A stretch of 64,000 nucleotides of DNA, taken from contig CM050449.1 in the NCBI GenBank assembly GCA_027563935.2, positions 44,924,507 through 44,988,506 of the forward strand, in the 5' to 3' direction. Under the pieces are notes generated by a model. It was given only the letters and a program-made list of their open reading frames with translations. It was not told where the DNA came from and searched no databases. This stretch comes from Costus lasius (Eukaryota > Streptophyta > Magnoliopsida > Zingiberales > Costaceae). Of the stretch, positions 55,046-64,000 are shown one piece after another; position 1 is the stretch's first letter, and every line of letters begins with the position of its first letter. Position numbers and translations under genes: made by a program.

Positions 55046-58000
55046 ATGAACTTCAATGTGCGATCCCTACTGGAAAGGGAGAAGTTTGCTGGGCCAAACT
55101 TCTCAGACTGGTTCGGACACCTTAAGATCGTTCTTAAGGCAGAGAGGAAACTGTATGTCCTCGAGACGGCGATACCGCCTCAGCCCGCTCCGAACGCCGC
55201 AAGGGCGGTTCGGGAAGCTTATGAAAAGCACGTCAATGATAGCATTGATGTCGCTTGCCTGATGCTAGCGTCTATGACGCCACCGCTGCAGCGTCAGCAT
55301 GAGGATATGTCTGCAATAGACATGATAGCAAACCTCAAAATGCTGTATGCTGCACAGGCGAGGACAGAACGCTATAATCTGACAAAGCTGTTCTTTCAGA
55401 GCAAACTGGCTGAAGGGAGCCCAGTAGGAGCTCACGTGCTCAAGATGATTGGGCACAAGGAGGCTCTAGAGAAACTGGGGCATACCATCAATCAGGAGCT
55501 TGCTGTAGACATTATTCTGCAGTCTCTCCCGCCCTCTTTCGATGCGTTCATTATTAACTTTAATATGAACAAAATCGATTGTACTCCGGCAGAGCTGCTG
55601 AATATGCTCTTGACTACTGAGGAGACTCTGAAGGGAAAGCCTTCAACCTCTGTCTTGATGGTTCCTTCGAGGAACAAGAAGAAGGGGAAGAAGGGCAAAG
55701 CCCCTGTCAAGAGTTACAGCAAGGCTCTGAAACAAAAAGTTAAGCGGTCAAAGGAATACAGATGTTTCCACTGTGGCCAGCAGGGTCACTAGAAAAAGGA
55801 CTGTAAAGCGCTCCAAGGAGATAAGAGGGGAAGCTTCGCTTCTGGCTCAGGTATATACGTGACGGAAGTCATGGTTTCATCTTCTTCTATATCATGGGTG
55901 TTGGACACTGCATGTGGAGTTCACATTTGTTCAAATGTACAGGAACTCAAGAGAAGAAGACAGGTGGGACAGCATGAGGTGGACCTACGCGTTGGAAACG
56001 GGGCACGGGTTGCTGCTGTTCCTGTAGGAAACTATTTCATTTCTTTACCATCTGGACTTGTATTGGAACTAGACAATTGTTACTTTGTTCCCAGTATTAC
56101 TAAAAATATTATCTCTATTCCTGCTCTTGTCAGGAAGGGGTTTTCCTTTGAATGCAATATTTCAAAGTGTGTTTTGTCTTTAGATAATATTGTTTATGCA
56201 ACTGGTTCAATTAACAATGGGTTATTCATGTTGGACATGGAATGTTCTATATAAAATATTGATATTAAGAAAGCCAAGTATGCTGATGACAGCACCTTGC
56301 TATGGCATAGTCGTTTAGGCTATATTAACAAGAAGCGCATTAAGCGGTTGCATGATAATGGACTGCTGGGATCATTCTCCTATGAGGAGATTGATACATG
56401 CAAGGCTTGTTTAATGGGTAAAATGACGAAGTCACCTTTTCCTAACAAAGGTCAAAGGGCTTCAGGTTTACTTGACCTTATACACAGTGATGTGTGTGGG
56501 CCATTTAGTAAACATGCCAGAGGTGGCTATCAGTACTTCATAAACTTTACTGATGATTTTAGTAGATATGGGTATGTCTATCTGATGAGACATAAAAGTG
56601 AATCTTTTGACAAGTTCAAAGAGTTCAAGAATGAAGTACAGAATCAGCTAGGCCAAAATATCAAGGCACTTCGTCCTGATCGAGGTGGAGAATACTTGAG
56701 TCATGCGTTTACTGACTATCTGAAGGAGTGCGGGATTATCTCACAGCTCACTCCGCCAGGAACACCGCAATGGAATGGTGTGTCCGAGAGGAGGAACAGA
56801 ACCTTACTAGATATGGTTCGTTCGATGATGAGTCAGGCTACTCTACCTTACTCCTTTTGGGGATTTGCACTGGAAACAGCTGCAAAGGTACTAAACCGAG
56901 TGCCATCCAAAGCCGTTTCAAAGACGCCATATGAGTTATGGTATGGGAAACAGCCAAGCTTGACATTTATTAGGATCTGGGGTTGCGAGGCTTATGTCAA
57001 AAAGCTCGCCTCTGGGAAACTAGAGAGCAGATCTGAGAAATGTGTCTTTGTCGGTTACCCTAAGGAAACTAAGGGTTATTATTTCTACGATCCCAAAGAG
57101 AACAAGGTATTTGTTGCTCGGACGGCCATTTTTCTTGAGAAGGAGTTTCTTCTGCAAGAGGCCAGTGGGAGAGAAATAAAGCTGGATGAGAATCCAGAGG
57201 AAGGACAAAGTAGTCAAGCACAGTTGGATGAGCCTGAGCCGGTGGATCAGGTTATTGAACAACCTGAGGCTCAGATATCACGGGAACCGTGAAGATCGGG
57301 AAGGATCCGTCAACAGCCTGAGCGCTATGACGGAGTCTACATCATTGATAATGATGAACCCCTCACTTATGCGGATGCGGTCAGTGGACCGGAGTCAGCT
57401 AGATGGCTTGAAGCTATGCGAGCCGAGATGGACTCCATGTCAGATAACCAAGTCTGGGATTTGGTTGATACGCCTCCGGGAGTAATCCCTATAGGCTGTA
57501 AATGGATCTTCAAGAAGAAGATTGACATGGATGGTAACGTAGTTACCTATAAAGGCAGGCTAGTTGCGAAAGGTTTCAAACAAATCTACGGGATAGATTA
57601 TGATGAAACTTTCTCACCTGTAGCCATGTTTAAGTCTATTCGGATTCTTTTCGCGATAGCAGCATATTACGATTATGAGATTTGGCAAATGGATGTGAAA
57701 ACAGCTTTCCTGAATGGAAATCTGGATGAGGATGTGTATATGACACAACCAGAAGGTTTCACTAATCCATCAGATCGTCATAAAATATGCAAGTTAAAGA
57801 AGTCCATTTATGGACTTAAACAAGCATCAAGAAGCTGGAATATTCGTTTTGATGAATCAGTCACTGAATTTGGTTTCATCAAGAACGAGGATGACCCGTG
57901 TGTATATAAGAGGTTTAGTGGGAGCGTGATTACTTTTCTAGTCCTCTACGTCGATGATATCTTGATCATTGGAAATGACATTCCTGAAATGCATGCCGTA

Positions 58001-58930
58001 AAGGCATGGTTAAGGAAATGTTTCCACATGAAAGATCTAGGAGAAGCAGCCTATGTGTTAGGTGTGAAGATCTACAGAGATAGATCTAAGAGGCTTCTCG
58101 GGCTGTGCCAGAGTACTTACATCGATAAGGTCCTAGAGAGATTTCATTTAGAGAATTCTAAAAGAGGATATCTTCCAGTCAGACATGGTCTGAATCTTTC
58201 GAAGAGTCAGTGTCCACAAACACAGACTGAGAAAGATGAAATGGACAATACGCCTTATGCTTCGGCTATTGGGTCCATTATGTATGCGATGTTGTGTACT
58301 CGCCCAGACGTCGCTTACGGGTTAAGCGTGACCAGTCGGTTCCAAAGTAATCCAGGTCAGGCACAGTGGATTGCGGTCAAGAACATTTTAAAATATCTGC
58401 GGAGGACCAAAGATATGTTCTTGATATATGGTGGTCAGGAAGAACTCAGTATTGAAGGATATACTGACGCTTTGTTCTAGTCGGACCAGGATGATTTCCG
58501 ATTGCAATCAGGCTATGTTTTTAGCTTGAATGGAGGAGCAGTGGTGTGGAAGAGTTTCAAACAGTCAATCGTTGCTGATTCCACAACAGAAGCCGAGTAT
58601 GTTGCAGCCTCGGAAGCATCCAAGGAGGCAGTGTGGATTCGTAAGTTCGTGAGAGAACTTGGTGTCGTTCCTTTGAGTGCAGATCCTTTGGTTATCTTCT
58701 GTGATAACACTGGAGCAATTGCACAAGCAAAGGAACCACGGTCGCACCAGAAGTCCAAGCACATACAGAGACGGTTTCATTTGATCAGGGAGATCATTGA
58801 TCGTGGCGAGATCAAAGTCTGCAAGGTACATACAGATGACAATCTGGCAGACCCGCTTACTAAGCCTCTGGCGCAGCAGAAGCATGAGAAGCACTGTAAT
58901 AATATGGGTTTGAGATTCCTCAACCATTAG
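55046..58930 (+). pseudogene. Copia-D gag-pol with four premature stops
   Basis: A 3885-base frame of the same length as Copia-A without frameshifts. In-frame stops are TAG for Trp in the zinc knuckle (55790-55792), TAA for Gln (56252-56254), TGA for Arg (57290-57292) and TAG for Gln (58478-58480). All four are C-to-T or G-to-A changes. VLDTACG, the integrase core, QMDVKTAF, YVDDIL, TEAEYVAAS and CDNTGAIAQ are all still recognisable. Another change is HSRLGY for HSRLGH, losing a His of the integrase finger, and LRPDRGGEY for LRSDRGGEY. Confidence 0.96.
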
Positions 58931-58934
58931 ATTA

Positions 58935-58950
58935 AGTGCAAGTGGGAGAT
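58935..58950 (+). other. Polypurine tract of Copia-D
   Basis: AGTGCAAGTGGGAGAT directly before the 3' LTR. Confidence 0.85.
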
Positions 58951-60626
58951 TGTTGGGGGTATGCCCTTAAGGCTAATGTTTGAGGCCTTGGGATTGTAAC
59001 AGTATCATGTATAAACTTTTATGTTTATAAAGGCATGGTTGTTATTCAGTTTGTTACCTTGTCTGCTGTAATAAGTGTACTTCTGAATAATGTCTCAAAG
59101 CTGTTCAGCTAGGCTGACATGAAGTAAAGTCCTTAGTCGAGATATCTTGGTGAACATGAGACAACCTTGATATGATTGAGACTAATATGTGTTCTAATCT
59201 TATAGGATGCTTCGAGCATGGAATAAGATGTAGACTCATGGGTACATTGGATGTACTGGACAGACCCTACTAGGATATTCAATTGCTTGTCACAATATAA
59301 ATATTCCTTGATTGAGACAAGTGGCACATTTCCTCTGACTTGAGATCACTTGTTTTTTGTAAATGATGATTGTCATTGTTTTGAGGTAGTTCAATATCAT
59401 TTGAAACATAATGGTTATAGACTATCTTGGATGGTGAGCTTGAGTCAGTTTAGGGCACTAGTGATAGACATAGGATTGCCGTCTCCTTGTTTAAGGAGTG
59501 TGCTGTTCTAAAGGGGCCCCCTGGATGAGATGATTGAGAATAGTGTATGGCCATACCCAGATGACTATGTTCATCTGATCTAATCATGCTCATCATATTG
59601 GAGTTACAAGCTTGACACGCTTGTCCAATAAGAACATCCAGTGGCAAAGGAAATATGCATGCCTTGTGAGTTGATTCACACTTGTGCTGTGGTTTGGGTG
59701 TAGTCTTGGAAGACTCTTTTCTTTATATCGGGAGACAGTGATGTGTTGCTAGATACCCCTCACTGATCGTGATAACGTGAGTTATCGTTACCGACATTTA
59801 AAGGAAACCCTCAGGGTCGCACAATTTGATGATATGGCTTACTTAAGTCAGATCGTGTGGACTGAATTGTTCAGGTTCAGTTTAAAGGGATTTAATCTCT
59901 GATTGTAAGTGAGATCTGGTCTGATCATGTTTGATTGATTAGGGCTTAAGATCGGTAAGCTTCGATTGAGAGAATGGATGCTGGATCGGTGAGATCAAGA
60001 GCATCAGGAGATCAACGGTTAGATCTGGAGCCTTAGGGTTTAATTTGGTCTAGACCATGTTGCTTGGCTTATTTGGTCTTTGAACCAGACCAACATGAAC
60101 CGGCTCATAAATGAGCGCATGGTTCAAAAGTGAAGTGGTTTTGCGAATGGGTAAACCCATGATCGCATGAAGAGAAGTGGCATGCTATTTTTAGATAGCA
60201 CTTCTCCTACGTGACCACATCTCACGTTCACGCCTCTCCTCTCTTCGTTCTTCGCCTTGTCTCTTGCTCTTGACGAGAGAACATTAGGGTGGTGAAAAGT
60301 TTTTGATGAGAAGAGGAGAAAAATCGCCAAGCCAAGACATCTCTTCCCTTCCACTCGACAAGGACATCTTTGGGCCTTGCTAGCACAAGGATCGCAAGGA
60401 GGAGTAGGCGACATCAATTGTGTGCGTCACCTCTGGAGAAGATCCAGTTTGGTCTTTGCTTCCAAGGCGCCATCTAGAAATGGCTATGGTATGATCCTTC
60501 TCTATATGCAATTGGGTCATTTTTTGTTAATCATACAGCATGCAAGATCTAGAAACCCCCTTTCCGCTGCCTTCATTCCCATATGCGCCTATGAGATAGG
60601 GTTTCGCCCCCTTGTGGGGACCTTCA
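58951..60626 (+). repeat. Copia-D 3' LTR, 1676 bp
   Basis: Partner of 51847-53522, equal length. Followed by the CAAAG target duplication and then the rest of the Copia-C reverse transcriptase. Confidence 0.97.
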
Positions 60627-60631
60627 CAAAG

Positions 60632-61448
60632 TACTTACATCGATAAGGTCCTGGAGAGATTCCATTTAGAAAATTCTAAAAGAGGATATCTTCCAGTCAG
60701 ACATGGTCTGAATCTTTCAAAGAGCCAGTGCCCTCAAACACAGTCTGAGAAAGATGAAATGGACAATATGCCTTATGCTTCAGCTATTGGGTCCATCATG
60801 TATGCGATGTTGTGTACTCGGCCAGACGTCGCTTACGGGTTAAGCGTGACCAGTCGGTTCCAAGGTAATCCAGGGAAGGCACACTGGATTGCAGTCAAGA
60901 ACATTTTGAAATATCTTCGGAGAACCAAAGATATGTTCTTGATTTATGGAGGTCAGGAAGAACTCAGTATTGAAGGATATACTGACGCTTCATTCCAATC
61001 TGACCAAGACGATTTCCGATCGCAATCAGGCTATGTTTTTAGCTTGAATGGAGGAGCAGTGGTGTGGAAGAGTTTCAAACAATCAATTGTTGCTGATTCT
61101 ACAACAGAAGCCGAGTATGTTGCAGCCTCAGAAGCATCAAAGGAGGCAGTATGGATTCGTAAGTTCGTTCAGGAACTTGGTGTTGTTCTTTCAAGTGCAG
61201 ATCCATTGGTTATCTTCTGTGATAACACTGGAGCAATTGCACAAGGAAAGGAACCACGGTCACACCAGAAGTCCAAGCACATACAGAGAAGGTTTCATCT
61301 GATCCGTGAGATCATTGATCGAGGAGACATCAAGATCTGCAAGGTTCATACAGATGACAATCTAGCTGACCCGCTTACAAAGCCTCTGGCGCAGCAAAAG
61401 CATGAGAAGCACTGTAATAATATGGGTTTGAGATTTCTCAACCATTAG
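60632..61448 (+). pseudogene. Copia-C gag-pol, 3' part (RT end and RNase H)
   Basis: Resumes with TYIDKVLERFHLE exactly where 48776-51846 was cut. It is open to the normal stop after RFLNH. RNase H motifs YTDASF, TEAEYVAAS, CDNTGAIAQ and NLADPLTKP are intact. Joined to the first part it restores one 3888-base frame apart from the lesions noted there. Confidence 0.94.
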
Positions 61449-61452
61449 TTTA

Positions 61453-61468
61453 AGTGCAAGTGGGAGAT
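61453..61468 (+). other. Polypurine tract of Copia-C
   Basis: AGTGCAAGTGGGAGAT directly before TGTTAGGG. Confidence 0.85.
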
Positions 61469-63071
61469 TGTTAGGGTATGCCCTTAAGGCTAATGTTTGA
61501 GGCCTTGGATTATTTACAATATCATGTATAAGGCAATTGTTGTTATTCAGATTGTTACATTATCTGCTGTTGTATGTATACTTCTGAGTAATGTCTCAAT
61601 GATGTTCAGCTTAGCTGACATTCACTGTTGTCCTTAGTCGAGATATCTCGGTGAACATGAGACAGCCTTGATATGATGGAGACTAATATGTGTTCTAATC
61701 TTATAGGGTGCTTCGAGCATGGAATAAGATTTAGACACATGGGTGCATTGGATGTACTGGACTGACCCTACTTAGGATATTCAATTGTTTGTCACAATAT
61801 GAATAATCCTTATATGCAAGCAAGTGGTATATTCCCTCTGACTTGAGATCACTTGTGTTTCTAAGTGATGATTGGCATTATCTTGAGGTAGTTCAATATC
61901 ATTTGAAAGATAATGATTAAGGATTATCTTGGACAGTGGGCATGAGTCATGTTAGGGCACTTGTGATAGATATAGGATTGCCTCTCCTAGTTGGAGTGTG
62001 ATGTTCTAAAGGGCCCCCTGGATGAAATGGTTGAGAATGTGTATGGCCATACCCAGATGACTATGTTCATCTGATCTAACCATTTTCATCATGTTGGAAT
62101 CACAGGCTTGACATGCTTGTCCAACGGGAACATCCAGTGGCAAAGGGAAACATGTATGCCAAGTGAATTAGATTCACACTTGTGCTGTGTTTTGGGAGTA
62201 GTCTTGGAAGACTCTTTCCTTCATATCGTGAGACAGTGATGTGTTGCTAGATACCCCTCTCTGATCGTGATAATGAAAGTTATCGTTACCGACATTGAAG
62301 GAAACCCTTGGGTTCGCACAATTTGATGATATGGCTTACTTATGTCAGATCGTGTGGACTGGAATTATCCTAGTTCAGTTTAAAGCAATTTAAACTCTGA
62401 TTGGAAGTGAGATCTAGTCTAATCATGTTTGATTGATTAGGGCATATGATCGGTAAGCTTCGATCGGGAGAATTGATGCTTGATCGTAAAGATCAAGAGG
62501 TTCAATGAGATCATAACCAGGGCTGGTTCGATTTGGTGCTTGAACCAAATTGGGATTGAACCGGTTCACTTAGTGTGAACGCATGGTTCAATAAAAGAGG
62601 GAAGTTTGAATTGGTTCAATGAGTGAACGCATGGGAGTTAAGAGGGAGTTACATGTTTGGTTCTTACCAAATATGGTAACCAAACATTTCCTTCTTGGGC
62701 GCTCCCTCACGGTTTTCGAAACCCCTTCTACTCTCTTCCTCCTCTCGCATCTTCATCATCTTCATGCAAGGAAGAAGTTCAACTAGCCAAGGGTGCACAT
62801 CTCCTCTCCAAGACACGAAAAAGACTCTTTAGTCTCTTTGCTAGCACAAGGAGCATAAAGAAGAAGCCGACTTCATCTTGTGTGTGATACCTTTGGAGAA
62901 GAGGCACTTGCCCCTTTCATCTTCCAAGCCGCCACTCACATCATGGCAATGGTAACACTCTTACTTGTCTTTCAAGTTCACAAGGTTGATCATAGTTTTA
63001 AGTCATGCGATCTCCATACCTTGTATTTCCGCTGCGACATAGTTCATGATTGATACTAGGTATAACCTTCA
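61469..63071 (+). repeat. Copia-C 3' LTR, 1603 bp
   Basis: TGTTAGGGTATGCCC...ATAACCTTCA, followed by TAAAC. Its stem-loop is changed to GATAATGAAAGTTATC, unlike the 5' copy (GATAACGTAAGTTATC). Confidence 0.96.
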
Positions 63072-63076
63072 TAAAC

Positions 63077-63245
63077 CCCAAGTGCGTATCCAAAGTGTAA
63101 ATCCAGGATTAATGAGACTTAATCCAGTATTTAAAATAATAAAATTTAAATGCTCACGAGTCATCAAAGCTAATATCTATGGTGTTACCTTGTCATTCGC
63201 TCGAATTTGATAATGTCCTCATAATACTGAAAACTTTGACGTATC
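63077..63245. other. Unassigned flank right of Copia-C
   Basis: AT-rich, no ORF or motif recognised. It should continue the sequence that ends at 31974 on the other side. Confidence 0.4.
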
Positions 63246-64000
63246 ATGATGGAATATTGTTTGGGAGGTGCGTACGTCGACGTTTATCGTCGGGGCGTAA
63301 CTCCTCAATATGATGTTGCGTTCGTTAAGGCTGAAGTATTTTCCAAATTTATCCAACACGCCGTGAGGCCAGATAATTTCTCAAATTTAAATATCTAACA
63401 AGTCGCAAGACCGGATACTTTCCAAATCAAATTATCCACCACGCCGCAAGGCCGGATAATTTTCCAAATCAAAATATCCAATAAGTCGCAAGACCGGATA
63501 CTTTCCAAATCAAATTATCCACCACGCCGCAAGGCCGGATAATTTTCTAAATCAAAATATCCAATAAGTCGCAAGACCGGATATTCTCAAAATTCAAAAT
63601 TATCCAACAAGTCGCAAGACCGGATATTCTCCAAATTCAAAATTATCCAACAAGTCACAAGACCGGGTAATTATTCAAATCAAAATATCCAACAAGTTGC
63701 ACGGCCGGGTAATTTTCCTAAATCAAACATCCAATACGCCATCAAAGCCAGATGATCTTCCAAGTTCCAATATCCAACGTGCCTTAATGCATTATGATGG
63801 AATATTGTTTGGGAGGTGCGTACGTCGATGTTGATCATTGGGGTGTAGTTCCTCAATATGACATCATGCGGCCGAGGCTGGATATTATCCCAAATTCAAA
63901 CATCTAATAAACCGTCGCAAGACTAAACATTTGCCAAATACGAATTGCCCAAATTGATAATAGCTTAATTCTCTCATTATTCTTGTACCATGTCAAGCCA
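63246..64000 (+). repeat. Higher-order tandem repeat region
   Basis: A ~70-base block starting ATGATGGAATATTGTTTGGG at 63246 recurs at 63794 (period 548) and is followed by sequence of minisatellite type both times. The array therefore seems to be part of a larger repeat running out of the window. Confidence 0.8.
63353..63773 (+). repeat. ~42-bp minisatellite, ten units
   Basis: Units begin CCAAC, CTAAC, CCACC or CCAAT at 63353, 63395, 63436, 63478, 63519, 63561, 63604, 63647, 63689 and 63731, with lengths 41-43. Each has a core AGTCGCAAGACCGGATA or ACGCCGCAAGGCCGGATAA. Units 2-6 alternate between these two types, giving an 83-bp dimer. Confidence 0.9.

Larger units (their letters stand above)
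51847..60626 (+). mobile_element. Copia-D, complete Ty1/copia element nested in Copia-C (8780 bp)
   Basis: Exact target duplication CAAAG (51842-51846 and 60627-60631) in the reverse transcriptase of Copia-C, same orientation. Both LTRs are 1676 bp and differ at about 12 sites by eye (~0.7 percent). The order is LTR, PBS, leader with internal deletion, gag-pol with four stops, polypurine tract, LTR. The host and guest are members of the same family but different subfamilies, as their LTRs differ (TGTTGGGGG versus TGTTAGGG starts). Confidence 0.97.
31980..63071 (+). mobile_element. Copia-C, outer Ty1/copia element split by three insertions
   Basis: After removing Ty3-E, Ty3-F and Copia-D with one copy of each target duplication, a complete copia element remains. 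It has a 1603-bp 5' LTR (31980-32213 joined to 39518-40886), PBS, leader (to 42662, resumed at 48687), gag-pol (48776-51846 joined to 60632-61448), polypurine tract, and a 1603-bp 3' LTR (61469-63071). The equal LTR lengths confirm the joins. Flanking duplications are TAAAT (31975-31979) and TAAAC (63072-63076), one base different. By eye the LTRs differ at about 12-13 places (~0.8 percent). Confidence 0.95.

Noticed and set aside
63353..63773. CRISPR-like array
   Set aside because: Units are contiguous with no unique spacers and the context is a plant repeat region; it is a minisatellite.

Overview
The window is a plant nuclear intergenic region made almost entirely of LTR retrotransposons. 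The evidence is Ty1/copia gag-pol ORFs of plant type, primer-binding sites complementary to plant initiator tRNA-Met, 5-bp target-site duplications and deep nesting. I found no host gene, rRNA, canonical tRNA or CRISPR array. The species cannot be told from the sequence; a repeat-rich seed plant fits. The element names used here (Copia-A to Copia-D, Ty3-E, Ty3-F) are mine.

Layout. 1-1232: part of a plus-oriented copia LTR, fused head-on to the next element. 1233-8928: Copia-A (minus), with an unbroken 1294-codon gag-pol but a truncated 3' LTR. 8929-9788: a degenerate ORF of five ~74-bp repeats plus a retroelement-like tail, followed by an old LTR-like block (9840-10620). 11075-20172: Copia-B (minus), complete, TSD CTAGC, one stop codon in gag-pol. 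20178-31974: older decayed material, namely a second LTR-like block, a copia gag/protease relic, a foreign copia LTR head, a minus-strand Ty3/gypsy LTR with its 3' flank, then purine-rich low-complexity DNA with a 78-bp tandem repeat.

31980-63071 is one outer element, Copia-C (plus), cut open by three later insertions: Ty3-E (32214-39512) in its 5' LTR, Ty3-F (42663-48681) in its leader, and Copia-D (51847-60626), a relative of the same family, in its reverse transcriptase. Each insertion has an exact 5-bp TSD (ATCTT, GAAAA, CAAAG). Removing them restores two 1603-bp LTRs and one gag-pol frame. Ty3-E itself carries a truncated copia LTR between two copies of a 418-bp gag segment. After Copia-C comes a ~42-bp minisatellite (63353-63773) inside a larger ~548-bp repeat.

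How they work together. Copia-A to D share one organisation: ~1.6-1.7 kb LTRs, PBS TGGTATCAGAGC, a ~1.5-1.8 kb leader, Gag-PR-IN-RT-RNaseH in one frame, and a purine tract before the 3' LTR. Ty3-E and Ty3-F are a related gag-only, non-autonomous pair that must use enzymes made elsewhere. In both, the single ORF runs through the polypurine tract into the 3' LTR and stops after the same number of codons. Most stop codons in the dead copies are C-to-T or G-to-A changes, as expected of methylated, silenced repeats.
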